64,000 bases of DNA from Sphingobacterium micropteri. Lineage in GTDB: Bacteria; Bacteroidota; Bacteroidia; Sphingobacteriales; Sphingobacteriaceae. Every line of letters begins with the position of its first letter. The stretch's first letter is position 1. Shown one piece after another: positions 43,937 through 52,192 of this stretch. The notes beneath the pieces were generated by a model that saw only the letters and a list, made by a program, of their open reading frames with translations, did no database searches and was not told where the DNA came from. A program made the translations under genes and the position numbers. The stretch is taken from positions 124,001 to 188,000 of the forward strand of contig NZ_JACOIK010000008.1 of assembly GCF_014692515.1 (NCBI RefSeq), read 5' to 3'.

Positions 43937-44980
43937 ATGAACAAATTAATAATAGCTGTATTGGTGGTATTTGCTTTTGGAGCGATTGGAAGTACGGGTT
44001 CAGAAATACCCTTGGGGAAACAGATAAAAGTACTACAGATAAATGCATGGCATGCCGCAACTGCTGTCCCCAACGGCTTTAACGGACTACTCGGAATTAT
44101 CGAGCAAACCGATGCGGATATCGTTTTACTCTCCGAAACAAAGAACCACGACAATAATGTCATCAACAAGTTAGTAGACACCTTACAGTTACTAGGCAAG
44201 ACATATTACGCAGAAACCAGTGACGGAAGCGCAGGTTTAATATCGAAGTATCCCATAGAAAGTGCAAACACGTGCTGTGCATCAGCGGCGCAAGGATCTA
44301 TGGCGAAGGCTTATATACCCGTTGGAGGACAGAAATTGGTTGTCTATTCTGCGCATTTAGACTATAAACATTACGAATGTTATCTTCCCCGCGGTTACAG
44401 CGGAGTCAGTTGGAAGAAAATCGCCTCTCCTGTTGATAATGCAGACTCTATTTTAGAAGCCAATCGACTCTCGGAAAGGGACGAATCGATCAGCGCTTTT
44501 TTGAAAGATGCTAAGGTTGAAATTGAAAAAGGAAATCTGGTTTTATTGGGAGGCGATTTTAATGAGCCCTCCCATTTGGATTGGCAAGCAGATACGAAAG
44601 ATCTTCGGGATCACAATGGTCTGGTTATTAATTGGGATTGTTCCGTTATGCTTTCGCAGATGGGCATGGTTGACTCTTATCGACAAAAATTTCCGGATGC
44701 CGTTAAATACCCCGGTTTCACATTTCCTTCTGCTAACAATGCGGTAGCGGTCGACAAACTCACTTGGGCGCCAGAAGCGGATGAACGAGATCGCATAGAC
44801 TTTATCTATTATTATCCCAACTCAGCATGGTCGTTGATAAATGTGTCTATTGTAGGACCGGAAGAAACTGTTGTGCGAGGAAAGGTAAAGAAAAAGGACT
44901 CGGAAGATTCTTTTATCGTTCCAAACGATGTGTGGCCAAGTGACCACAAAGGTAATTTGGCTACATTTATGATTGAATGA
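43937..44980 (+). CDS. Exported endonuclease/exonuclease/phosphatase-fold protein
   Basis: A 347-residue EEP-superfamily hydrolase; such enzymes cleave phosphodiesters in nucleic acids, sphingomyelin or inositol phosphates. A signal peptide covers about residues 1-20 (KLIIAVLVVFAFGAIGSTGS). The catalytic residues are in VLQINAWHA, VLLSETKNHD, LLGGDFNEPSHLDW, RIDFIYYYP and WPSDHKGNLATF, the order expected of a working DNase I-like site. It lies 34 bp downstream of the caspase-like gene, so the two probably share a transcript and both act outside the cytoplasm. No terminator separates them. Confidence 0.88.
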   Translation: MNKLIIAVLVVFAFGAIGSTGSEIPLGKQIKVLQINAWHAATAVPNGFNGLLGIIEQTDADIVLLSETKNHDNNVINKLVDTLQLLGKTYYAETSDGSAGLISKYPIESANTCCASAAQGSMAKAYIPVGGQKLVVYSAHLDYKHYECYLPRGYSGVSWKKIASPVDNADSILEANRLSERDESISAFLKDAKVEIEKGNLVLLGGDFNEPSHLDWQADTKDLRDHNGLVINWDCSVMLSQMGMVDSYRQKFPDAVKYPGFTFPSANNAVAVDKLTWAPEADERDRIDFIYYYPNSAWSLINVSIVGPEETVVRGKVKKKDSEDSFIVPNDVWPSDHKGNLATFMIE

Positions 44981-45007
44981 GATGTGATGTTACATTAAAA
45001 GACAAGT

Positions 45008-45844
45008 TTAATTCAACTTTTTAACATCGAATATCATTTTTGCCCTCTCAGCATCTTCATGTGGATTTGAAATCTCTATCTTCCCCATCTTTGATAACAT
45101 CTTCAATCGATGATAAAGGAAAAGGTCTCCAACAACTCCACCGCCAAACTTTTCCCATATAGTAAAAAGCGTATTAGCGACAATAAGTGACGAACGTTGC
45201 GTTGTATTATTACATTTACTCAACAGTAATTCGTCAAAAAAGGTTTCATTACCAGACACATACTTTCCAGACTTGTCAAAAATATGCACAGCAGATACAT
45301 CCTCGCGAATGTTATCCCAAAGAGACACAAAAGCTTGTTTGTCAGCTGCGCTTAATTCTACAAAATATTTAGAGGCTTCAGGAATATTATCCACACACAT
45401 TACTTGTAGCGTATTAATTTCAAGTTTTGTCCCCTTCTCGTTCCGAAATTCCATCTTATCGAAATTAAGTTTATAAATAGGAATAAGTTGTCCCTGTAGG
45501 TGGTAGAGTAGTCTCGCAGCCGTAATTTTTTCGTCAGCTTCATCACCAAGCCATAGGTAAATGGCATTAAAATCAACGGCATTGTTCATCAACCTAGTCA
45601 GAAGATTTAGATCATCGTCTATAAAGGTAGAACCTCCCTCCAATTGAATTGATCCAAAAACATCTTTCATCCAAAGCTTTCTACGTTTGATTGTTTCTGT
45701 ATCTTCAAGGTCACATAGTGGCCCCTGAGAAAGCGGGTCGGTGAAACCGAGTATCTCGCCTTGCTTAGTATTAATTAATTGACTCTCTTTAAGTACGGCA
45801 TTCCCTGAGAAGCCAAAAGTGATGTGTAAATCTTTTCTAAGCAT
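45008..45844 (-). CDS. DUF1835 domain-containing protein
   Basis: A 278-residue cytosolic protein of the DUF1835 family, sometimes paired with DUF3658. The N-terminal ITFGFSGNAVLKESQL and FTDPLSQGPLCDL segments and the YLWLGDEADEKITAARLLYHLQG block match the family; the function is unknown. It stands alone on the minus strand, between the convergent EEP gene and a GNAT gene. Confidence 0.82.
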   Translation of the reverse strand: MLRKDLHITFGFSGNAVLKESQLINTKQGEILGFTDPLSQGPLCDLEDTETIKRRKLWMKDVFGSIQLEGGSTFIDDDLNLLTRLMNNAVDFNAIYLWLGDEADEKITAARLLYHLQGQLIPIYKLNFDKMEFRNEKGTKLEINTLQVMCVDNIPEASKYFVELSAADKQAFVSLWDNIREDVSAVHIFDKSGKYVSGNETFFDELLLSKCNNTTQRSSLIVANTLFTIWEKFGGGVVGDLFLYHRLKMLSKMGKIEISNPHEDAERAKMIFDVKKLN

Positions 45845-45937
45845 AAATTTAATTGTGGTTCAACATTTTCTCTAAATCCAAATTATCTTGGCAACAGCTT
45901 ACGACGATGGCTGATTTTTTACCTATATTTTGATGAC

Positions 45938-46741
45938 TTATCCATAATTGCCTCCAATTCTACTGAATATTAAATTGGGGTGCCATAGCGTTTCCGAGCC
46001 ATAAGTCATCCTTATAGCCTTCGTGCGCTGTGGTTCAAAACCAGTTTTTAATAGAAATTGAATACCTACGTTATTATCTACAGGTAAAACAGCGGTATCT
46101 ACGGCGCTATATTTGAGCTCCATTAATCCCAAACCCGCTCGCTTAGTCCTTGCATAAATAGGTCCTTGCCCCAGCTGTGGCAAATAATAACCTTCAATCA
46201 GTCCTTCTTGCTCAAAAATTACGGCTCGTTTAAGATGATTTTCGAGCAATTCCTTTCGGTTTTCTCCATTTATTTCGTAATCCAATTTTAGAATTTGTTC
46301 ATAATGAGCAGTTGTCGCTACCTTCAATTTGTTCGACAAAGATTTTGGAGTCCAATCGTGTTCCCTCTTAAAAAATTGATATGCCCCGACTATCCTAAAA
46401 CCGACTTTTTTATATACTGGTACACCTAAGTCTGTCGCGATTAAATTGATGGATGATGACCCGCTTTTGATCGCAGCCCCTACTAAGTATTTAACGATCT
46501 TATAACCAATACCTCGACCTCGATACGATTCGTCTACAATAATATGCCCCAACCATGCGGAACTTCCGTGTAATATTAAGGATCCAACACCAACAATGTT
46601 GTTTCCGTCAACAACTTTAATAGGATTGCAAAATGATTGCAGGCAGTATTCCATCAGATGTATGGTAATATCTCCCCATCCATTAGGCTGGAGGTGTCGG
46701 ATAAAAGGTAAATCTTGTATACAGAGAGGTTGTATATCCAT
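45938..46741 (-). CDS. GNAT-family N-acetyltransferase
   Basis: A 267-residue protein with one clear GNAT domain in its first half: IIVDESYRGRGIGYKIVKYLVGAA is the acetyl-CoA-binding motif A, and GVPVYKKVGFRIVGAYQFFKR is motif B. The second half (ALTAHYEQILKLD-like helices and a final VDNNVGIQFLLKTGFEPQRTKAIRM) looks like a second, degenerate GNAT-like unit. It would acetylate a small molecule or protein amine; the substrate is not evident. It is a single gene, downstream (in genome position) of DUF1835. Confidence 0.85.
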   Translation of the reverse strand: MDIQPLCIQDLPFIRHLQPNGWGDITIHLMEYCLQSFCNPIKVVDGNNIVGVGSLILHGSSAWLGHIIVDESYRGRGIGYKIVKYLVGAAIKSGSSSINLIATDLGVPVYKKVGFRIVGAYQFFKREHDWTPKSLSNKLKVATTAHYEQILKLDYEINGENRKELLENHLKRAVIFEQEGLIEGYYLPQLGQGPIYARTKRAGLGLMELKYSAVDTAVLPVDNNVGIQFLLKTGFEPQRTKAIRMTYGSETLWHPNLIFSRIGGNYG

Positions 46742-46965
46742 GCTTTAGTGAGTATTGGACCATATCGTCGTCCAAAGTACAATTTCAATGATTAATCTGT
46801 GTGAAGTGACATGTTGCAATTTACAAAAATATACCTAGGTAATGACTAAAGATATTTTTCGTTTTTATGTTCTTCTCATGAGGTCAAACAACCCCACCGT
46901 ATAAAACAATCCGCAGCGAATACATTTCGAAACCTCTTATCGGATTCTCATCCCTCCTTAAACAA

Positions 46966-46994
46966 AAAAAGACATCCTATAAAGATGTCTTTTT
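46966..46994 (-). terminator. Intrinsic terminator of tmRNA
   Basis: AAAAAGACATC (46966-46976) and GATGTCTTTTT (46984-46994) make an 11-bp stem with a 7-nt loop, immediately after the mature 3' end of tmRNA, with a T-run on the minus strand. Confidence 0.9.
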
Positions 46995-46995
46995 G

Positions 46996-47360
46996 TGGAG
47001 CCGGAGAGATTCGAACTCTCGTCCAAACATAGTATGATTTACGCTTTCTACATGCTTAGTTTCTCTTTAATTGTCGGAAGAGGGAAGGTGAGAAACTTAC
47101 CTATACCGTTCTCCTTAGTTGCTGTATCTCACAAGTGCTTAGCAACATCACACTTGCCAGTTCTATAGTTCGATGCCCCTGATGTTAGACCAAAGAACAG
47201 GATCTAACGGGACAAATAGCTATGTTAAGTCTAACTTAAGCAGCTAAGGCGTAGTTTTCTTCGCCAGTTATAAAGTTGAAAGTTCAGATTAAAGTGCTAG
47301 ACTAACAATGCACTGCATGCTTACATAACCATCGCTATCCTGTCAATTCCGGTCGGCCCC
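46996..47360 (-). ncRNA. ssrA: Transfer-messenger RNA (tmRNA)
   Basis: The RNA rescues stalled ribosomes and tags the unfinished proteins for degradation. On the minus strand it begins GGGGCCGACCGGAATTGAC and ends with the T-arm GAGTTCGAATCTC and acceptor strand CGGCTCCA, which pairs with the 5' GGGGCCG. The terminal CCA is not fully encoded and must be added. The tag reading frame is at 47236-47265: GGC GAA GAA AAC TAC GCC TTA GCT GCT TAA, that is GEENYALAA, typical of the Bacteroidota. A -7 element lies just upstream and a terminator just downstream. Confidence 0.97.
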
Positions 47361-47376
47361 ATGATTATATAATCTA

Positions 47377-47384
47377 CAAAATTA
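47377..47384 (-). promoter_or_regulatory. -7 element of tmRNA
   Basis: Read on the minus strand this is TAATTTTG, matching TAnnTTTG, 16 bp before the mature tmRNA 5' end. That places the start about ten bases upstream of the mature end, suitable for RNase P processing. Confidence 0.6.
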
Positions 47385-47455
47385 CGAAAAATTATTTGTT
47401 TTTCGTTATATTTAGAACGGAAACAGATAATTTAGTTTTACTTAAACATATCTTC

Positions 47456-48322
47456 ATGGCTACAGAAAAGAAATCAAATCCCGAAAATGAGCCGCTTAAA
47501 GAAACAGCGGCATCATCGGCAAAACCTACAGAAACCGTAGATAAGACCACCGTTGCAAAATCCGCTACTGCGAGCAAACCGAAGGCAACTTCTGCAACGA
47601 AAACCGCAGCGCCAAAAGCCAATAGCGCAGCGAAGCCTACGGCTACCGCAGCAAACAAGACGGCACCTGCTAAGCCTGCTACCGCTAGCAAACCAAAGGC
47701 TGCTTCTGCAACAAAAACCGCAGCGCCAAAAACCAATAGCGCAGCGAAGCCTACGGCTACCGCAGCAAACAAGACGACACCTGCTAAGCCAGCTACCGCT
47801 AGCAAACCAAAAGCTGCTTCCGCAACGAAAACTGCAGCGTCAAAAACCAATAGCGCAGCGAAGCCTGCGGCTACCACTGCAAGCAAGACTGCACCTGCTA
47901 AGCCAGTTACCGCTAGCAAACCAAAAGCAGCTTCCGCAACAAAGACCGCAGCGCCAAAAACCGATAGTGCAACTAAAGATACCCCTAAGATAAAAAAAGG
48001 TTCTACCTCGTCGTCAACTGAAAAAAGTGGACAGAAAAAGCAAAAATCGACCGATGCAAAGAAACTCGTAAAAGAGGCTTCTTATAAAAGCGAGGTAAAA
48101 GAACAAGTCAAGCCTGGCAAAAAGAAGGAAAAGGATAAAAAGGAAAAGAAGAAAGACAGCAAAAAGACCAATCCAAAGTCTAAAAAAACGATTGACAAGA
48201 AAACCAATGTAAAAGACGAAAAACCGTTTGGCGGACTCAAGAAGAAATTAAAAAAGCTGATTGAGGACGTACTGGATAAAAAAGAAAAGAAAGCAACAAA
48301 AGGAAAGAAAAAGAAGAAATAG
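47456..48322 (+). CDS. Lysine/alanine/proline-rich histone H1-like protein
   Basis: A 288-residue, strongly basic, low-complexity protein without a signal peptide. Residues 43-175 are 38-residue repeats with core KTAAPKTNSAAKPTATAANK; then come a lysine/serine stretch and a tail alternating K, KK and E runs, ending GKKKKK. The only ordered-looking part is GGLKKKLKKLIEDVLDKKEKK, a probable amphipathic helix. The composition resembles eukaryotic histone H1 tails and bacterial H1-like proteins (Hc1/Hc2, AlgP), so DNA or RNA binding is likely but inferred. I start at the ATG at 47456; codons before it are hydrophobic and unlike the rest. A terminator follows. Confidence 0.75.
   Translation: MATEKKSNPENEPLKETAASSAKPTETVDKTTVAKSATASKPKATSATKTAAPKANSAAKPTATAANKTAPAKPATASKPKAASATKTAAPKTNSAAKPTATAANKTTPAKPATASKPKAASATKTAASKTNSAAKPAATTASKTAPAKPVTASKPKAASATKTAAPKTDSATKDTPKIKKGSTSSSTEKSGQKKQKSTDAKKLVKEASYKSEVKEQVKPGKKKEKDKKEKKKDSKKTNPKSKKTIDKKTNVKDEKPFGGLKKKLKKLIEDVLDKKEKKATKGKKKKK
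47582..47980 (+). repeat. 114-bp tandem repeats within the H1-like gene
   Basis: About three and a half copies of a 114-bp unit start at 47582, 47696, 47810 and 47924. Each encodes 38 residues, from KAASATKTAAPK to PATASKP. Copies are highly similar at the DNA level, including synonymous sites, so they arose recently or are kept alike by recombination. Copy number probably varies between strains. Confidence 0.9.
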
Positions 48323-48332
48323 AAATTTGCAG

Positions 48333-48360
48333 AATAGCCACGATTTAAGTAGTGGCTATT
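48333..48360 (+). terminator. Intrinsic terminator of the H1-like gene
   Basis: AATAGCCAC (48333-48341) and GTGGCTATT (48352-48360) form a perfect 9-bp stem followed by TTTT, 11 bp after the stop. Confidence 0.9.
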
Positions 48361-48381
48361 TTTTATCTTACATCATCCTAC

Positions 48382-49326
48382 TCAACGGTTTACCACCGCT
48401 TCCCCACGCAGCCGTACAATTTTATCAATTTTAAGTTGTCGAGGATGGTCTTGTTCTGAAGTATTTTTGGAGACATAACTATAAAAAAAACGATACTTAT
48501 TACTTGTATTCAACCGACGACCACCGCTAATGCCCGGTTTCCAATTACAGCTTAGTTGTCTTAGTCGCTTTAAGATGAGCTCTTCGTGTTCGTTTTTTGG
48601 CTTATAAGTATCTAGTAAACCAAATTTCCCTTCCCTATTTACAATAAAATCGATCGTACAACTATCTTGTATACGCTCACCCCGTGAATAACGAGAAATA
48701 TCCAATAACATATTTATATCATTTGCCATACATTGCAAACCACCATTATATTCAGCCATAATTTCCGACGCTGTAAATAGATAGCGAAGAATCTCGTAAT
48801 CCTTATTTATGTTATACGACTGAAAACAAGGCAAACCGAATTTCGTCTTTTGAGATGTTGATCCTAAATCAAGCCTATATACTCCTATAGGATAATTCGC
48901 CGCTGACTTAATCTGCATCCTAATCATATAAGATGTGTTTACAACATTATTGTTCTCCATTGCGGGTCGCCATCCTGATTTTAGACGCTCAATCATCCGT
49001 TTTATTTCAGCTTCTTGTTCAACTGATATAGATTCCTCCTTTTCCGTTCTGATCACGACATTTTGCTGGATAGCCTTTTCATCATTTTCAAATCGTATTG
49101 ACGTATAAACGTCTGCCGAAAAAAAATCGTCAGATGAAAATAACGGGGATTGACGCAATAGACTATCCATGTCCTGTTGAAATAATGCCTCTCCTCTGTC
49201 TGTTCCATTGATACGCGAAACCTTATATCTCATCTCTTGTGTCAAATCTTCCTTGAACACAAATTTTTGTTGAGCAAGCAACGGACAATATAACGACACC
49301 CATATTATAATTGCGATAAACTTCAT
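48382..49326 (-). CDS. Exported protein of unknown function with two TonB-C-like segments
   Basis: A 314-residue protein with a signal peptide (KFIAIIIWVSLYCPLLAQ, then QKFVF). I do not recognise a named family. Two similar segments are visible: SGWRPAMENNNVVNTSYMIRM near residue 130 and CNWKPGISGGRRLNTSNKYRF near 270, each preceded by a helix with conserved L and followed by a strand. This W-x-P pattern recalls the TonB C-terminal fold common in Bacteroidota, so a periplasmic role is likely. It is a single gene with no close operon partner. Confidence 0.6.
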   Translation of the reverse strand: MKFIAIIIWVSLYCPLLAQQKFVFKEDLTQEMRYKVSRINGTDRGEALFQQDMDSLLRQSPLFSSDDFFSADVYTSIRFENDEKAIQQNVVIRTEKEESISVEQEAEIKRMIERLKSGWRPAMENNNVVNTSYMIRMQIKSAANYPIGVYRLDLGSTSQKTKFGLPCFQSYNINKDYEILRYLFTASEIMAEYNGGLQCMANDINMLLDISRYSRGERIQDSCTIDFIVNREGKFGLLDTYKPKNEHEELILKRLRQLSCNWKPGISGGRRLNTSNKYRFFYSYVSKNTSEQDHPRQLKIDKIVRLRGEAVVNR

Positions 49327-49364
49327 TAGCTGTAAATAGGATAAGGAAAGATACGATTTTTACG

Positions 49365-50279
49365 TTATAAGATTATTTCCATAGATTTTCTGATCTGGAC
49401 ACCATATGTATCCCTTAGTTCTTCAAACCGCTGCCGTGTACTGTTTTCAAAACCGGCAATAGGAGACATACAGTCTTCCAACAACGTAATACGCGAGGTA
49501 ATCGATCTATCGGCTGCATAATACTCCAAAATCTGTTCCACAGAAGCTAACACGCAGTGGCTGGAAGCTTCACCGGCGATAAAAATAGCATCATACGCAC
49601 GGATGGCATTAAGCACCGCATGGTTTACGTAGTGTTCCTTGTCGTATTCCGCTTTGATGATACCATACATTTCGGTGTATGGATTCTGTCCTTTATAAAC
49701 CAACTTAGGCTTCGTGTTACGTACTGCTGCATGAAAATATAACATTTTTGTAAACTCCGACTCGAGTTTAGCGCCAAATGTGCCCTCCAAGCAATGATAT
49801 GGCCAGATACAAAGTTGCTTTTTACCCTCAAATTCCAGGTTGCGTAAGTAGTCTAAAGAACGTTCTGTCTCTCCATTGGCTACTGTCCAGGTTCCATTTG
49901 CAACATCATGATAGCGGATAATCGTAAAAGGTTCTGGGTGCTTCCCCTCCTTGTCCAGCCACCAAACCGGGTGGAAAATTTGCATCATCGAATGGCAATC
50001 CAGGCTACAGATTACTCCCGTCAGTGATTCGATATGACGATACATCCATTTCGTCAGCCGTCGTACATCTCCCTTCGAGCCCGCTACAGCCAGACTACCG
50101 ATGCCTTCCATAAAATCATTTTGCACATCGATAGCTAAAAGTAGCGTTCGTTTTACATCCTGTGAAGCAGGTGCAATATTTTCTCGTTGAGCTAATGCCA
50201 AGATATCGGCTAAGTTTTCTCTGCTAACAAATGAAGCGATGTGATTGACGTTAACAATATCTTCGTAAGCTGCTTTCAT
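49365..50279 (-). CDS. Cysteine hydrolase of the nicotinamidase/isochorismatase family
   Basis: A 304-residue cytosolic hydrolase. The catalytic Asp is in LLAIDVQNDFMEGIGSLAV and the nucleophile Cys in IFIAGEASSHCVLASVEQI, the two hallmarks of the isochorismatase-like fold. The lysine of the triad is probably in the KLVYKGQNPYTEMYG segment. It is longer than PncA (about 210 residues), with an N-terminal extension and an insertion (WWLDKEGKHPEPFTIIRY), so the substrate may not be nicotinamide. I start at the ATG at 50279. It lies 23 bp after the metallo-beta-lactamase-fold gene and may be co-transcribed with it. Confidence 0.85.
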   Translation of the reverse strand: MKAAYEDIVNVNHIASFVSRENLADILALAQRENIAPASQDVKRTLLLAIDVQNDFMEGIGSLAVAGSKGDVRRLTKWMYRHIESLTGVICSLDCHSMMQIFHPVWWLDKEGKHPEPFTIIRYHDVANGTWTVANGETERSLDYLRNLEFEGKKQLCIWPYHCLEGTFGAKLESEFTKMLYFHAAVRNTKPKLVYKGQNPYTEMYGIIKAEYDKEHYVNHAVLNAIRAYDAIFIAGEASSHCVLASVEQILEYYAADRSITSRITLLEDCMSPIAGFENSTRQRFEELRDTYGVQIRKSMEIIL

Positions 50280-50302
50280 ATCATAAATAGGTGAACATAT
50301 AA

Positions 50303-51415
50303 TTACCGAATACCCTCCCACCAAGCGCTATTCGACGCAATACTATCCATATAAACCACCTGCCCTATCTGAGGAGTAACGACATCAACATTGCTTTCCT
50401 GAGCCGCTTTGGTAATCCTGATGAGCGGTTCATCCCAAGGGTGGTTCGCAAGCGGAAATTTAGAAGAATGGACAGGAATCACATAAGCCGCTTGCAGATC
50501 CTGTGTAGCTTGAACAACCTCTTCGGGCATCATGTGGATATTATGCCACATCTCATTGTACTGCCCGTTTTCTAAAATCGCAAAATCAAAAGGTCCATAT
50601 TGTTGTCCTATTTCTTTGAAATGCTTACCATAACCACTATCGCCACCCAGAAACAATTTTTTAGAACCATTCAGAATGAACGATGACCAAAGCGTCGTAT
50701 TCCTTTTAAAAGTACGGCCCGAAAAGTGTCTTGCTGTAGTAGAAGTAATTTGCATACCGTCCAGCTCCACGCTGTCTCCCCAATATAGTTCTGTAATCCG
50801 ATTAGCGGGATAACCCCATTTTTCTAAGTGTGCTCCTACCCCTAGACCGGTGACAATATGTTTAACTTTATGTTTAAGCTTCATAAATGTGTTGTAGTCC
50901 AGGTGATCCCAATGATCATGCGTGATGAAAAGTATATCTATCTCGGGCATGTCCTGGACGGTGTAATTATACGTGCTATTGAAAGCCCGTACGTTAATAC
51001 GTACTGGTGTAGCGTATTTGCTGAAGACCGGATCAACTAAAATTTTCTTTCCATCCAGTTGGATAAAATACGAGGAATGCCCAAACCATACGTAAAGGTT
51101 ACTTTCCGCAGGAAGCGTGTGCAAGTCAGTTTTGACGACAGGTATGGAATCTTGAGGTACATTGCGCACTTTTTTGGTAAAGAAGAATGCTCTGATAATA
51201 TCCCGATAAGTAACCCCTTCTGCTAGTGCCGGCGTAGGCTCTAGGTTATCAAACGCGCCGTTTTGATAATTGGGTTTGCTTTCCATCAGCGCAAGACGAT
51301 CCCCGGTAGCATTTGCACCGAATCGATCATGCCGCAAGTAAATAAGTCCACCGATAACGATCAGTATAATGAGGACAAGTAGAATCTGCATACTTCGAAT
51401 TAAAAACTTTTTCAT
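50303..51415 (-). CDS. Membrane-anchored metallo-beta-lactamase-fold hydrolase (UlaG/NAPE-PLD type)
   Basis: A 370-residue MBL-fold protein. A single membrane helix (SMQILLVLIILIVIGGLIYL) anchors it, probably with the enzyme in the periplasm. The metal site is LFITHDHWDHLDYNTF (HxHxDH), with further ligands in FLGGDSGYG and VIPVHSSKFPLANHPWDEPL. The sequence pattern follows the lipoprotein/phospholipase-D-like branch (UlaG, NAPE-PLD), but the substrate is unknown. I start at the ATG at 51415; four codons upstream begin with TTG. It follows the thiamine operon by 57 bp on the same strand and precedes the cysteine hydrolase. Confidence 0.88.
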   Translation of the reverse strand: MKKFLIRSMQILLVLIILIVIGGLIYLRHDRFGANATGDRLALMESKPNYQNGAFDNLEPTPALAEGVTYRDIIRAFFFTKKVRNVPQDSIPVVKTDLHTLPAESNLYVWFGHSSYFIQLDGKKILVDPVFSKYATPVRINVRAFNSTYNYTVQDMPEIDILFITHDHWDHLDYNTFMKLKHKVKHIVTGLGVGAHLEKWGYPANRITELYWGDSVELDGMQITSTTARHFSGRTFKRNTTLWSSFILNGSKKLFLGGDSGYGKHFKEIGQQYGPFDFAILENGQYNEMWHNIHMMPEEVVQATQDLQAAYVIPVHSSKFPLANHPWDEPLIRITKAAQESNVDVVTPQIGQVVYMDSIASNSAWWEGIR

Positions 51416-51472
51416 TGATGCAGCCAAAATTAGGGGGAATACACATCATCTAAAAGTCATAATCTGCAGGTA

Positions 51473-52183
51473 TCAAAATGCAACTGTCATAAAACGCCAA
51501 TTTAGTGTATCGATAATCGTGAGCTGGTTGGTCTCTATCGGCAGCCCCGTAACCATTTTAAGTACCTGCATGGCCATCATCGTACCCACAATTCCCGGTA
51601 GCGGACCTAACACACCGTTACGATCACAATTGGGCACGTCTTCGGGATTTGGAGCCTGTGGAAACAGATCCCGGAGATTTTTGCTTCCCTGAAAATTAAA
51701 AACAGCTACCTGTCCTTCAAAAGCGAAAATGCTGCCATAAACGAGTGGTTTATTCAGCGCTACACAGGCATCATTCACGATATAGCGTGTTGTAAAATTA
51801 TCAGAACCATCTACCACAATATCATAATCACGGATGACATCCTGGACATTTTCGGCGTCTATTTTTTGACAGACCGGAACGAAGGTAATATGGCTATTAA
51901 AATCCCTTATAAAACCAGCTGCGCTCTCCGTCTTGGATTTTCCAACCGTACTTTCGCGATGAATGACCTGCCTGTTGAGGTTATGTATTTCCACGTCGTC
52001 AAAGTCAACAACCGCTAGCGTTCCTATCCCTGCAGCCGCTAAATACTGTATGACCGGGCTGCCCAGTCCACCTGCGCCGATCACGAGGACCTTGGCATTG
52101 CCGATCTTCCGTTGCCCATCTACACCTATCTCTTCGATAAATATCTGTCTGCTATATCGCTTAAACACGTCGTTTGTCTGCAT
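51473..52183 (-). CDS. thiF: ThiF adenylyltransferase (HesA/MoeB/ThiF family)
   Basis: A 236-residue E1-like enzyme that adenylates the C-terminal glycine of ThiS so that sulfur can be added for thiazole synthesis. The ATP site is VLVIGAGGLGSPVIQYLAAAGIG with VDFDDVEIHNLNRQVIH. The conserved Cys is in PNCDRNGVLGPLPG, matching the persulfide-forming position of E. coli ThiF. The two CxxC zinc pairs of the E. coli enzyme are missing. It is last in the thiamine operon, 9 bp after thiH, so its assignment as ThiF is by context as well as fold. Confidence 0.88.
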   Translation of the reverse strand: MQTNDVFKRYSRQIFIEEIGVDGQRKIGNAKVLVIGAGGLGSPVIQYLAAAGIGTLAVVDFDDVEIHNLNRQVIHRESTVGKSKTESAAGFIRDFNSHITFVPVCQKIDAENVQDVIRDYDIVVDGSDNFTTRYIVNDACVALNKPLVYGSIFAFEGQVAVFNFQGSKNLRDLFPQAPNPEDVPNCDRNGVLGPLPGIVGTMMAMQVLKMVTGLPIETNQLTIIDTLNWRFMTVAF

Positions 52184-52192
52184 CTTTTTTTA

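Noticed and set aside
46996..47060. tRNA-like 3' end with T-arm and acceptor
   Set aside because: It is the tRNA-like domain of tmRNA; the partner acceptor strand is at 47354-47360.
47392..47919. Long alanine/valine-rich hydrophobic frame on the minus strand
   Set aside because: It is the mirror of the lysine/alanine repeats of the H1-like gene; codon pattern and repeats belong to the plus strand.
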